A stretch of 64,000 bases of DNA from JL08 sp039969355 (lineage in GTDB: Bacteria; Pseudomonadota; Alphaproteobacteria; Rhodobacterales; Rhodobacteraceae). The notes below the pieces were generated by a model. The model was not told where the DNA came from and searched no databases. It saw nothing but the letters and a program-made list of their open reading frames with translations. Positions 24,485 through 33,172 of this stretch are shown piece after piece; the first letter of the stretch is position 1, and each line of letters opens with the position of its first letter. The stretch covers positions 372,001-436,000 of the forward strand of contig JBDVOA010000029.1 in assembly GCA_039969355.1 (NCBI GenBank), given 5' to 3'. The position numbers and the translations under genes were made by a program.

Positions 24485-25999
24485 GTGAAATTCTTTGTTT
24501 TTGTTGTTGCGGTGATCGCGAGCAGCGCTGCCATCGCCCAAACGACATATGATCTCGTCATTAGCGGTGCTCGCGTGGTGGACCCGGAAACGTCACTTGA
24601 TCAGGTCAGAAACATTGGTGTTATTGGTGACGAAATTGCGATTGTCACCACAGACCCGATAGTTGGCACCACTCAGATTGATGCATCAGGGCTGATTGCC
24701 GCTCCCGGCTTTATTGACGTACATGCGCATGGGCAGGATCGTTACAGCGAAAAAGTATCCATATTTGATGGCCGGACTACACAAATGGATCTCGAAGCGG
24801 GCGCTATGCCGGTGTCTGTCTATTTCGAAGCTAAAGAAGGCGTGTCTTTGTCGAATTACGGGGTGTCCGTTTCCCATGCCGCCGCACGACTGAAGTACAT
24901 GGATGGCATCGACTCCAATGGCAGCCCGATGATGACCCATGCGTTGCAAAAGGCCGGGGCAACCGGCAACCTGTGGTCTGTGAATCAGGCAACACCGAAA
25001 CAGCTTGATCAAATCGATGCCGCGGTGCGCGAAAGCCTTGATCAGGGCGGTATCGGCATTGGTGTCATGGTCGGGTACTATCCATCATCACAAAGCGAAG
25101 GCGTCACACGGATGGCTAAGATTGCCGCCGACAAAGACAGCTTCCTGACGACGCACCCACGCTATCTAAGCGTCATTTCACCCAGTGGCGTATTGGGTCA
25201 GCAGGAGTTTATTTCGCTGGGCATGGCCTACGATGTGCCTGTTTTATTACACCACGTGCCCACAAATGCACTGTCGGCGACGCAGCAGACGCTCAACATC
25301 ATTGATGAGGCGAACCGCAATGGCGGACGCATCCTTGGCGAAGCGTTTCCCTATGTGAAAGGGTCCAGTTTCATTGCGGCCGAACTGCTTGCGGAAGGGT
25401 GGCAGGAACGCACTGGTATGGACTACGATGACCTCACATGGGTCGAGACTGGGGAGACGCTGACCAAAGAGACATTCGATGCGTATCGCCGCAACCGCCC
25501 AGACGGGTTCTTCCTTATGGAACATATCCAGCAGAAGGATATGCTGACAGCGCTCCTTCATTCCGATGTGATCGTGGCCAGCGACGGGATGCCTTTGGTG
25601 GATGACAATGGTGCGTCTCTGCCTTTTGATGCGCCTTTTGGCGCAGGGAATGGTCATCCGCGCAGTGCCGGAACGTTTGCCGCCTATCTGCGGATTGCAA
25701 TGGACGATGGGACACTCACGATGCCTCAGATCATTGCTAAAACAGGCTACCTTCAAGCGGTATTCCTCGCGCCTTTTGCCCCCAGCATGTCCAAACGAGG
25801 CCGCCTCCAAGTCGGCGCTTTTGCGGATATCACCGTCTTTGACCCTGATATCGTCAAAGGCGTTGCAGGGTATGACGCGGGCACAAACAGTTTGCCGTCT
25901 GAAGGGTTCGTGCATGTCATCGTGAATGGGCAACCGGTCCTACAAGAAGGCTTGCTGATTGAGGGTGTTGCCCCCGGACAAGCAATTCGAGGGCAATAA
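24485..25999 (+). CDS. Exported amidohydrolase, N-acyl-D-amino-acid deacylase-like
   Basis: 504 residues from GTG 24485, five bases behind GGGAGGA; the longer frame from 24401 has no such site. Residues 1-18 form a signal peptide ending AIA, so the enzyme should be periplasmic. The amidohydrolase core shows TTYDLVISGARVVDPET, metal His80/His82 in FIDVHAHGQD, HHVPTNALS, VIVASDGMPL and a C-terminal GAFADITVFDPD. These fit the D-aminoacylase group, which releases D-amino acids from N-acyl forms. Substrate is unknown. No operon partner. Confidence 0.8.
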   Translation: MKFFVFVVAVIASSAAIAQTTYDLVISGARVVDPETSLDQVRNIGVIGDEIAIVTTDPIVGTTQIDASGLIAAPGFIDVHAHGQDRYSEKVSIFDGRTTQMDLEAGAMPVSVYFEAKEGVSLSNYGVSVSHAAARLKYMDGIDSNGSPMMTHALQKAGATGNLWSVNQATPKQLDQIDAAVRESLDQGGIGIGVMVGYYPSSQSEGVTRMAKIAADKDSFLTTHPRYLSVISPSGVLGQQEFISLGMAYDVPVLLHHVPTNALSATQQTLNIIDEANRNGGRILGEAFPYVKGSSFIAAELLAEGWQERTGMDYDDLTWVETGETLTKETFDAYRRNRPDGFFLMEHIQQKDMLTALLHSDVIVASDGMPLVDDNGASLPFDAPFGAGNGHPRSAGTFAAYLRIAMDDGTLTMPQIIAKTGYLQAVFLAPFAPSMSKRGRLQVGAFADITVFDPDIVKGVAGYDAGTNSLPSEGFVHVIVNGQPVLQEGLLIEGVAPGQAIRGQ

Positions 26000-26277
26000 C
26001 AGAACATCCAGAATTTGGCCTGCTGCGGACCTTTCCTGAACAAAGGCGGGTGCCTAAACTCAGCAGTTTTTGGCTGCGCCAGATGAGCCAGCTTTGAGTC
26101 ATATCACTGAAATCAGACATCGGAGGAGCCGCAGCGAAATCACACTTAGTCCGCATAACCGCCCTTCGGGTCAGAAAGGTTTGATGTCTAGATCGGATGT
26201 GTTTGACCCGCCGGTCCGATTTGACTCAGAAAATTCCGCTGATGGAGTCAGGGGGTAGTGGCGTTCCACAATAGCGG
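26000..26277. other. 278-base spacer after the amidohydrolase gene
   Basis: No recognised gene, terminator or mobile-element end. The minus strand holds a short open stretch (MTQSWLIWRSQKLLSLG) that could be a decayed coding remnant, but it has no support. Small repeats TGACTCA/TGGAGTCA occur near 26222-26253. Confidence 0.4.
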
Positions 26278-26877
26278 TCAAAAATCGACCCCGCGCTGGG
26301 CCTTTATGCCGTTCTGGAAGGGATGTTTGACTTCAGTCATCTCGGTGACGAGGTCGGCATATTCCATCAGTTCCGGTTTGGCGTCGCGCCCTGTCAGGAT
26401 GATGCTGGTCTTGTCTGAGCGCGCCTTCAGCCCGTCGACTACAGCGTCCACGTCCAGATATTCATACCGCATCGCGATGTTGATCTCATCCAGCACGACA
26501 AGATCGTAATCGCCGCTGTCCATCATTTCGCGTGCCTTGGCAAAAGCGGCCTGCGCAGCGGCGATGTCGCGTTCTTTGTCTTGTGTGTCCCAGGTAAATC
26601 CCTCGCCCATGGTATGCCAGGTGACGTCGCCCAATTTATCAAAGAACTGACGTTCGCCCGTCTTCCATTTGCCCTTGATGAATTGGACAACGCCGACTTT
26701 TTGCTTCCACCCCAATGCCCGAACAACGACACCAAAGGCTGAACTGGATTTGCCTTTGCCCTTGCCAGTGTGAACAAGGATCAAACCACGCCCGGGGTCG
26801 GTGGCTTTTGCCACTTTGGCGCGATGCTTGCCCTGGACTTCTTTCATTTTGCTTTTGTGATCATCTGCGTCCGACAT
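26278..26877 (-). CDS. cobO: Cob(I)alamin adenosyltransferase, CobO/BtuR type
   Basis: Transfers the adenosyl group of ATP to corrinoid cobalt in cobalamin synthesis or salvage. 199 residues from ATG 26877 (AGGA seven bases before). P-loop HTGKGKGKSSSAFG, then GVVQFIKGKWKTGE, DLVVLDEINIAMRYEYLD (Walker-B-like) and the end KHPFQNGIKAQRGVDF match the family. It is the last of three minus-strand genes after aroC and the EamA transporter. No cobalamin riboswitch is visible in front of it. Confidence 0.95.
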   Translation of the reverse strand: MSDADDHKSKMKEVQGKHRAKVAKATDPGRGLILVHTGKGKGKSSSAFGVVVRALGWKQKVGVVQFIKGKWKTGERQFFDKLGDVTWHTMGEGFTWDTQDKERDIAAAQAAFAKAREMMDSGDYDLVVLDEINIAMRYEYLDVDAVVDGLKARSDKTSIILTGRDAKPELMEYADLVTEMTEVKHPFQNGIKAQRGVDF

Positions 26878-26932
26878 CGGGTATCCTGTCATTTTTGAAA
26901 GACAATAAAGTGTGCGTCTTAAAGGTAAAGCC

Positions 26933-27871
26933 TCAGGCCTTTGGATCAGTGACCGAGCGCGCCTTTCCGCGCTCCAACCCCAGTTGATGCTCGCGCCAGA
27001 TCACCAGCACACCAGCCGCAATTACGAGCGCCGCACCAGCCAACATAACGAGTGTCGGCAATTCCCCAAACCATACATATCCTATGACAATAGCAAACAA
27101 CATCGAAGCATAGTCGTAGGGCGCCAGCATCGAGGCCGTACCAAATCGGTAGGACGACGTGATCAGTATTTGCGCTATGCCACCGATCAGCCCCGCTGAA
27201 ATCAGGAGGGCCAGAGTTTCTGGCGGTGGGACAACCCATCCAAACGGCAACGTAAGCAACGACAGGACGGACGCCGTTGCGGAAAAGTAAAAGACAACTG
27301 CGGCCGTATGTTCAGTCTGCACCATTTCGCGGATCTGGATTTGCACAAGAGACCGCATCAGCGTGGCGCCCAATATCATCAATGCCCCGATCGTTGCCGT
27401 GTCATTTAGTGCCGCGGACCCGACGAGTCGTGGCGACAGGATGATCAATACACCGACCAGACCAATTGTGACGGCACTTACCCTGATCAGGCGAATCCGC
27501 TCCCCCAGAAAGATCGCGGCTAGAATCACTGTAAAAATAGGGGTAGCAAAGCCAATTGCGGTTACCTCGGGCAAAGGCAACAAGCCCAGACCTGAAAAGG
27601 TCAGGCCCATCGCCGTCGTGCCCAGAAAGCCGCGACGTACATGGCTCATCGGTCGCTTTGCGATCAGGCCGACTGTCAATTGCCCACGTTGGATCAGCCA
27701 GATGACAATTACGGGAATAGCAAAAAATGACCTGAAAAAAACGGCTTCGCCGGCGGGCACTACGTCCGAGGTGGCCTTGATCAAAGCGGCCATCGTGGTG
27801 AACAGGAAAACCGCCGTAAGCTTTAATCCGATTCCCAACGCGGGTCGTGACGAGGAGTCTTCAACTCTCAT
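26933..27871 (-). CDS. EamA/DMT superfamily transporter
   Basis: A 312-residue inner-membrane protein with ten predicted helices in two EamA halves: LKLTAVFLFTTMAALIK, VTAIGFATPIFTVILAAIFLGERI, then the repeat SSYRFGTASMLAPYDYASMLFAIVIGYVWFGELPT. Members export metabolites or amino acids; the cargo is unknown. ATG 27871 is preferred to a TTG at 27901, though neither has a clear ribosome site. It stands 54 bases after aroC on the same strand. Confidence 0.87.
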   Translation of the reverse strand: MRVEDSSSRPALGIGLKLTAVFLFTTMAALIKATSDVVPAGEAVFFRSFFAIPVIVIWLIQRGQLTVGLIAKRPMSHVRRGFLGTTAMGLTFSGLGLLPLPEVTAIGFATPIFTVILAAIFLGERIRLIRVSAVTIGLVGVLIILSPRLVGSAALNDTATIGALMILGATLMRSLVQIQIREMVQTEHTAAVVFYFSATASVLSLLTLPFGWVVPPPETLALLISAGLIGGIAQILITSSYRFGTASMLAPYDYASMLFAIVIGYVWFGELPTLVMLAGAALVIAAGVLVIWREHQLGLERGKARSVTDPKA

Positions 27872-27925
27872 TTCACGAATGTATCCGATTGTTACTGACA
27901 ACGGCGCGGCCGAAAATCCAGAGCA

Positions 27926-29026
27926 TTAGCCAATTACGCCCTGATTTTCGCCAACCTGTCCCCGATGCAGCAGAAGATGGTCCAGTACAACACAGGCCAT
28001 CATCGCCTCGCCCACAGGCACCGCTCTGATGCCAACACATGGATCGTGGCGGCCCTTGGTGATGATCTCGGTATCTTCGCCGGACTTGGTGATGGTCTTA
28101 CGGGTTGTCAGAATGGATGACGTTGGTTTGACAGCAAAGCGCACCACGACGTCCTGCCCTGTACTGATCCCGCCAAGAATGCCACCGGCATGATTTGAGG
28201 AATAGACAGGACCGTCCGCAGACATGCTGATTTCATCCGCGTTGAGTTCTCCCGTCAGCATCGCAGCAGACATGCCTTCGCCGATCTCGACGCCTTTCAC
28301 AGCGTTGATTGACATCATTGCGGCGGCTAAATCAGTGTCTAACTTGCCATAAACCGGCGCGCCAAGGCCTGCAGGTACACCACGCGCCACAACTTCTATT
28401 ATGGCCCCGACCGAACTGCCCGACTTGCGAAGACCATCTAGATATGTCGCCCAATCGCTTGCGGCCTTGGCATCCGGTACCCAGAATGGATTCTGGTCGA
28501 TCTGGTCCCAATCAAACTGCTCACGATTTATGCCATGTGGCCCCATTTGCGTCATATAACCAGTGATCGATACATCTGGTGTGATGGCTTTGATCGCTTC
28601 GCGTGCTAATCCACCCGCGGCGACCCTGCTAGCAGTCTCACGCGCCGAAGAGCGTCCACCGCCGCGATAATCGCGAATGCCGTATTTCTGGAAATAGGTG
28701 ATATCCGCGTGGCCGGGGCGGAACTTGTCTTTAATATCGCCGTAGTCTTTTGAGCGTTGATCTGTGTTCTGGATCAGCAGTTGAATCGGAGTTCCGGTGG
28801 TTTTTCCTTCGAAAACGCCGGATAGAATTTGAACTTCATCCGCTTCACGCCGCTGCGTGGTGTATTTGTTCTGGCCCGGCTTACGTTTGTCCAGCCACTG
28901 CTGGATCATGCCCGCGTCAATCGGCACGCCAGGGGGGCAACCATCAACTGTCGCACCAATTGCGGGCCCATGGCTTTCACCCCAAGTGGTCACGCGGAAA
29001 AGATGGCCAAAGCTGTTGATCGACAT
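27926..29026 (-). CDS. aroC: Chorismate synthase
   Basis: FMN-dependent last step of the shikimate pathway, turning EPSP into chorismate. It has 366 residues, normal length. Signature blocks: FRVTTWGESHGPAIGATVDGCPPG, YRGGGRSSARETASRVAAGG and NHAGGILGGISTGQD. An AAGGAG ribosome site lies about eight bases before ATG 29026. First gene of the aroC-EamA-cobO group, diverging from the TPP riboswitch and thi operon. Confidence 0.97.
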   Translation of the reverse strand: MSINSFGHLFRVTTWGESHGPAIGATVDGCPPGVPIDAGMIQQWLDKRKPGQNKYTTQRREADEVQILSGVFEGKTTGTPIQLLIQNTDQRSKDYGDIKDKFRPGHADITYFQKYGIRDYRGGGRSSARETASRVAAGGLAREAIKAITPDVSITGYMTQMGPHGINREQFDWDQIDQNPFWVPDAKAASDWATYLDGLRKSGSSVGAIIEVVARGVPAGLGAPVYGKLDTDLAAAMMSINAVKGVEIGEGMSAAMLTGELNADEISMSADGPVYSSNHAGGILGGISTGQDVVVRFAVKPTSSILTTRKTITKSGEDTEIITKGRHDPCVGIRAVPVGEAMMACVVLDHLLLHRGQVGENQGVIG

Positions 29027-29118
29027 GGGATGCGCTCCTTTGTCAGCGGTCTAGCGCTGGCAGCGTCGTGTCTCAAGCGGATTCCGGTTGCGCGCGTCTT
29101 GGCGGCCCCCTAGTGTGC

Positions 29119-29208
29119 GCGACACCTCGGGGGGCCATTGCGGCTGAGATGTACAAGCGTGCGGACCCGTTGAACCTGAACCAGTTAACACTGGCGGAGG
29201 GAAGGTTC
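29119..29208 (+). ncRNA. TPP riboswitch (THI element)
   Basis: The conserved core is present in order: a 5' stem strand CACCTCGGGGGGCC, GGCTGAGATG, GACCCGTTGAACCTGAACCAG, then TTAACACTGGCGGAGGGAA. These are the two helix arms that bind thiamine pyrophosphate. It precedes thiBPQ by about 45 bases. The short spacer contains GCTCCCCC, which could pair with the GGAGG ribosome site of thiB, suggesting translational control. Confidence 0.95.
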
Positions 29209-29254
29209 GGACATTTGCTCCCCCTTTTCCCAACGCCGCAATTTGGAGGATACC

Positions 29255-30232
29255 ATGAAGTATCTAACCTTTGCTGCGGGCGTGATCGGTGCAACAGCGG
29301 CATTTGCCGACACACCGGAACTGACCGTTTACACCTACGATAGCTTTGTGTCCGACTGGGGTCCCGGTCCCGTGATCGAGGCTGCTTTTGAAGAGACCTG
29401 TGATTGCGACCTGAAATTGGTCGGCGCGGGCGACGGAGCGGCTTTGCTCGCGCGTATTCTGCTGGAAGGCAATCGCTCGGAAGCGGACATTGTACTTGGT
29501 TTAGACACAAATCTGACCGAGGCAGCGCTGGATGCGAACCTTTTTGCAAAGCATTCGGTTTCGGCCGAATTTGATTTGCCAATTCCATGGGCTGACGATC
29601 ATTTTGTGCCGTATGACTGGGGCTACTTTGCCTTTGTTCACAACACAGACTTGACCCCGCCTGCCAATTTCCCGGCCCTTGCTGACAGCGGTCTGAAAGT
29701 TGTTATTCAGGACCCACGCTCCTCAACGCCCGGTCTTGGGCTTTTGATGTGGGTTAAGGCCGCATATGGCGACGAAGCGCCTGCCATCTGGGAGGCGTTA
29801 TCGGATAATGTTTTGACGGTTACCAAAGGCTGGTCCGAGGCCTATGGTCTGTTTTTAGAAGGCGAGGCAGATATGGTGTTGTCCTACACAACATCACCCG
29901 CCTACCACCTGATCGCCGAAGAAGACGCAAGCAAAGCTGCCGCCGCATTTGACGAAGGGCACTATCTGCAGATCGAAGTCGCGGGTAAGCTCGAAGACAG
30001 CGATCAGCCAGAACTGGCAGATCAGTTTTTGGAGTTCATGGTGTCAGACAAATTTCAATCTGCGATTTCCACCACCAACTGGATGTATCCGGCTGTTACA
30101 CCCGAGCCTGGCCTGCCAGATGGTTTTGAGACTCTAATAAAGCCCGAAAAGGCGCTGATCGTGCCTGCCAGGGACGCCAAGGCCGTCCGAGATGAGGCGT
30201 TGACGGAATGGCTGACCGCCCTGTCGCAATAA
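29255..30232 (+). CDS. thiB: Thiamine ABC transporter substrate-binding protein
   Basis: Periplasmic thiamine-binding protein, 325 residues with a signal peptide ending AAFA-DTP. Blocks LTVYTYDSFVSDWGPGPVIEAAFE, DIVLGLDTN, PYDWGYFAFVHN and STPGLGLLMW match the ThiB/TbpA family. Start ATG 29255 directly follows TTGGAGGATACC; a TTG inside the ribosome site is discarded. It lies behind a TPP riboswitch and overlaps thiP by 25 bases. Confidence 0.95.
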   Translation: MKYLTFAAGVIGATAAFADTPELTVYTYDSFVSDWGPGPVIEAAFEETCDCDLKLVGAGDGAALLARILLEGNRSEADIVLGLDTNLTEAALDANLFAKHSVSAEFDLPIPWADDHFVPYDWGYFAFVHNTDLTPPANFPALADSGLKVVIQDPRSSTPGLGLLMWVKAAYGDEAPAIWEALSDNVLTVTKGWSEAYGLFLEGEADMVLSYTTSPAYHLIAEEDASKAAAAFDEGHYLQIEVAGKLEDSDQPELADQFLEFMVSDKFQSAISTTNWMYPAVTPEPGLPDGFETLIKPEKALIVPARDAKAVRDEALTEWLTALSQ

Positions 30233-31764
30233 GTCGTGCCCCCGGTATCAGTGCTGCATTTTTTGTTGCAGCGCTGATCCTCGGTACGCTTATGGCTGTG
30301 GCTTTGCGGGCAGAAGTCGGTGCCGGGTTTGGGGCCTCTGACTGGGCAGCAGTCCGGTTTACTGTATCGCAGGCATTGGTGTCGGCAACGCTGAGCGTTG
30401 TGCTTGCAATACCGGTGGCCCGCGCATTGGCGCGTCGCCAGTTTGTTGGCCGAAACGTGCTGGTCACCCTACTTGGTGCGCCCTTTATCCTTCCGGTCAT
30501 TGTTGCTGTTCTTGGCCTGCTGGCGGTTTTCGGACGCAGTGGCTGGATCAGTCAGGTGTTGGACCTGTTTGGATTGCTACCCCTGTCGATCTACGGATTC
30601 CATGGTGTGGTTCTCGCTCATGTGTTTTTCAATCTCCCCCTTGCAACACGACTGATTTTACAGGGGTGGCAAGACATTCCAGCAGAGCGGTTCCGCCTAG
30701 CCGCGCAACTGGGTTTTGACACTGGAGATATAGCGCGCGTATTAGAACGCCCTCTTCTGAGGCGTGTAATGCCTGGGGCATTTGCTATCATCTTTGCGAT
30801 TTGCCTGACCAGTTTTGCAGTTGCGTTGACATTGGGGGGCGGTCCGCGCGCCACAACCATCGAACTGGCTATTTATCAGGCATTTCGATTTGATTTTGAC
30901 CTCGGGCGGGCGGCGTTATTGTCGTGTTTGCAAATAGGGCTGGCCGGGTCGGCGGCATTGTTTGCCCTGCATTTTGCCGGAACAGACGGGTTTGGTGCCG
31001 GTCTGGACCGGCCAGTTCTGCGATGGGACGTGCGAGGAGGTTGGATGCGACTTCAGGATGTCGGGGCCATTGGGGGCGCGACACTGTTTTTGATGTTACC
31101 GCTCAGCGCTGTCGTTTTGGCAGGGATCGAGGGGATGTTTGCCCTACCGGCCAGTGTCTTTAATGCGGCCCTCCTGTCCCTCATGGTCGCTTTGGCGAGC
31201 ACGACGATCTTGTTGATGTTGGCATTACCGATGGCGGCGACAATTGCCGTCTCCCGCAGGGGTTTGACTGAAATTGTGGGTTTATTGGGTATTGCTGCAT
31301 CGCCATTGGTGATTGGTACCGGCTTGTTTCTTATTCTTTTTCCAATGGCAGATCCGTTTGCACTGGCTCTGCCGGTTACGGCAGTTGTAAATGCGATCAT
31401 GGCGCTGCCCTTTGCACTGCGCATTCTGGTGCCGGGAATGCGGGACGTTCTCGTGCAATACGGTCCACTTGCTCAATCAATGGGCATGCGCGGTTGGGGG
31501 CTGTGGCGGTTGCTGGTGTTGCCGCGTATGCGTCGGCAAATCGGATTCGCGGCAGGTCTTGGAGCGGCTTTGTCGATGGGAGACTTGGGTGTAATTGCGC
31601 TGTTTGCCGATCCAGAGCGTGCGACATTGCCGCTGCAAATGTATCGCCTGATGGGATCCTATCAGATGGAAGCCGCCGCTAGCGCGGGTTTGTTGTTGGT
31701 GCTTCTGTCGCTGGGTTTGTTCTGGGTATTTGACAGAGGGGGACGGCGGAATGTTGACGCTTGA
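30208..31764 (+). CDS. thiP: Thiamine ABC transporter permease
   Basis: 518 residues, a tandem fusion of two six-helix permease domains; each carries an EAA-type loop (FRLAAQLGFDTGDIARVLERPLLRR and AQSMGMRGWGLWRLLVLPRMRRQIG). This double permease is usual for ThiP. Its ATG lies inside the last codons of thiB, and it overlaps thiQ by 14 bases, so the three are translated as a coupled unit under the TPP riboswitch. Confidence 0.94.
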   Translation: MADRPVAISRAPGISAAFFVAALILGTLMAVALRAEVGAGFGASDWAAVRFTVSQALVSATLSVVLAIPVARALARRQFVGRNVLVTLLGAPFILPVIVAVLGLLAVFGRSGWISQVLDLFGLLPLSIYGFHGVVLAHVFFNLPLATRLILQGWQDIPAERFRLAAQLGFDTGDIARVLERPLLRRVMPGAFAIIFAICLTSFAVALTLGGGPRATTIELAIYQAFRFDFDLGRAALLSCLQIGLAGSAALFALHFAGTDGFGAGLDRPVLRWDVRGGWMRLQDVGAIGGATLFLMLPLSAVVLAGIEGMFALPASVFNAALLSLMVALASTTILLMLALPMAATIAVSRRGLTEIVGLLGIAASPLVIGTGLFLILFPMADPFALALPVTAVVNAIMALPFALRILVPGMRDVLVQYGPLAQSMGMRGWGLWRLLVLPRMRRQIGFAAGLGAALSMGDLGVIALFADPERATLPLQMYRLMGSYQMEAAASAGLLLVLLSLGLFWVFDRGGRRNVDA

Positions 31765-32443
31765 TGACGCTGTAGTCGCGAACGGCACTTTCTCACTTGC
31801 TGCCAATTTCTCGATCCCCGAAGGAAGCATCTTGGCGGTTATCGGCCCATCTGGGGCTGGAAAATCGACACTAATAAGTGGAATTGCCGGTTTTTGTGCT
31901 GTCACCAAGGGCTGCATCACATGGGCGGGCAATGACATAACGGCGCTCTCGCCCGGTCACCGCCCGATTTCGATGCTGTTTCAAGACAATAACCTGTTTC
32001 CACATTTGACAGTGGCGCAGAACATCGGTTTGGGGATGCGTCCTGACCTAAAGCTGGACGGCGTTCAACACCGGCGCGGGGCGGAAGCCCTTGTTCGCGT
32101 CGGGTTGGAAGGGTTGGCCGAGCGTAAACCTGGCGCGCTTTCCGGTGGCCAGCAAAGCCGTGCGGCGCTGGCTCGGGTCCTGGTTCAAAACGAACCTCTT
32201 ATCCTGCTTGATGAACCATTTGCCGCGCTAGGCCCGGCTTTGCGGGTTGAGATGTTGAATTTGGTCGCTGCTCTGGCAAAAGAATCCGGGGCGACGGTTC
32301 TTATGGTAAGCCATGCACCATCCGATGCACGCCAAATTGCGGACCAAATCATACTAGTCGCAGATGGTGTTGCCCACCCACCTGTGGCCACTGCCGAATT
32401 GCTGGATAATCCGCCAGCGGCCCTACGGGACTACCTTGGTTAG
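31751..32443 (+). CDS. thiQ: Thiamine ABC transporter ATP-binding protein
   Basis: 230 residues from ATG 31751 (GGCGGA just before). Walker A GPSGAGKST, Q-loop LFQDNNLFPHLT, signature LSGGQQSRAALARVL, Walker B LILLDEPFAALGP and switch His in VSHAPSDARQIA are intact. It energises ThiBP. The gene ends four bases inside the convergent ribH stop region, so the two transcripts meet tail to tail. Confidence 0.95.
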   Translation: MLTLDDAVVANGTFSLAANFSIPEGSILAVIGPSGAGKSTLISGIAGFCAVTKGCITWAGNDITALSPGHRPISMLFQDNNLFPHLTVAQNIGLGMRPDLKLDGVQHRRGAEALVRVGLEGLAERKPGALSGGQQSRAALARVLVQNEPLILLDEPFAALGPALRVEMLNLVAALAKESGATVLMVSHAPSDARQIADQIILVADGVAHPPVATAELLDNPPAALRDYLG

Positions 32444-32883
32444 GCAGCGTTGTTTTGAACGGTTGCGCGGACCGCCGTGATGCTGCGCGCTGCGGCTGCG
32501 GCCTCGCGGCCTTTTTCGATGAAATGCGCGCGGTAAATTGCGTTGTGATGGTCCGTTTCCTGATAGTTGTGGGGTGTCAGGGAAACCGACAGGATGGGGA
32601 TTCCGGTGTCCAAACCGGCGCGCATCAACCCATCAACCACGGCACTCGCAACAAAATCGTGCCGATAAATGCCGCCATCCACAACAAAGGCGGCACAAAC
32701 CACGGCATCGTACCGACCGGTACTCGCCAGGTCACGGGCTAATAGCGGCAGTTCGAATGCGCCGGGTACGTCATAAACATCGACTGATTCACTAGGAATA
32801 GACTCTAAAAATCCATCCAGTGCACGGTCCACGATGTCGGCGTGCCACTGAGCTTTGATAAAAGCGTAACGGGTGTGTGACAT
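32440..32883 (-). CDS. ribH: 6,7-dimethyl-8-ribityllumazine synthase, RibH2-like
   Basis: Penultimate enzyme of riboflavin synthesis. 147 residues with VPGAFELPLLARDLASTGRYDAVVCAAFVVDGGIYRHDFVA and GIPILSVSLTPHNYQETDHHN. The PHNYQ end, in place of the usual LT.E...A, resembles the decameric RibH2 type known from Brucella and rhizobia. AAGGAGA lies nine bases before ATG 32883. It is the only gene behind the FMN riboswitch; ribBA, ribE and ribD are not in the window. Confidence 0.92.
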   Translation of the reverse strand: MSHTRYAFIKAQWHADIVDRALDGFLESIPSESVDVYDVPGAFELPLLARDLASTGRYDAVVCAAFVVDGGIYRHDFVASAVVDGLMRAGLDTGIPILSVSLTPHNYQETDHHNAIYRAHFIEKGREAAAAARSITAVRATVQNNAA

Positions 32884-32960
32884 CTCTGATCTCTCCTTTT
32901 TGGTCTCACAACACCCAAGGCGATCACGAATGCTTGCAACCGCGTTTGCGGCGCAATCAT

Positions 32961-33105
32961 ACGTTCTCTCTCATCCGGACTATAACCGTCGGCTCTGGCA
33001 TCTCACCAGATCTGCTGACACCCCCAGATTTGGGAGCCGCTCGCGGGCTCGTGGCTGCTGCCACATACCGCCGGTGGGGAATCTCACCCCGCCCTGAGAA
33101 CGGGG
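32961..33105 (-). ncRNA. FMN riboswitch (RFN element)
   Basis: Read on the minus strand the conserved blocks follow in order: GGCGGGGTGAGATTCCCCAC, CGGCGGTATG, AGCCCGCGAGCG, GTCAGCAGATCTGGTGAGA and CCAGAGCCGACGGTTATAGT, ending CCGGATGAGAGAGAACG. These are the six helices of the RFN aptamer. It lies about 78 bases upstream of ribH, so FMN should shut off lumazine synthase. Confidence 0.96.
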
Positions 33106-33172
33106 TTGATCTTGGCACCGGAATGACGGTTCTTGCAAGTGCAAAAGCGTACGATTGCCAAGGAATTCCGAC

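Noticed and set aside
25247..25933. 228-codon open frame opposite the amidohydrolase gene
   Set aside because: Antisense only; Arg/His-rich composition and no domain.
26000..26277. Possible insertion-sequence remnant in the spacer
   Set aside because: No transposase motif, no terminal inverted repeats and no target duplication could be found by eye.
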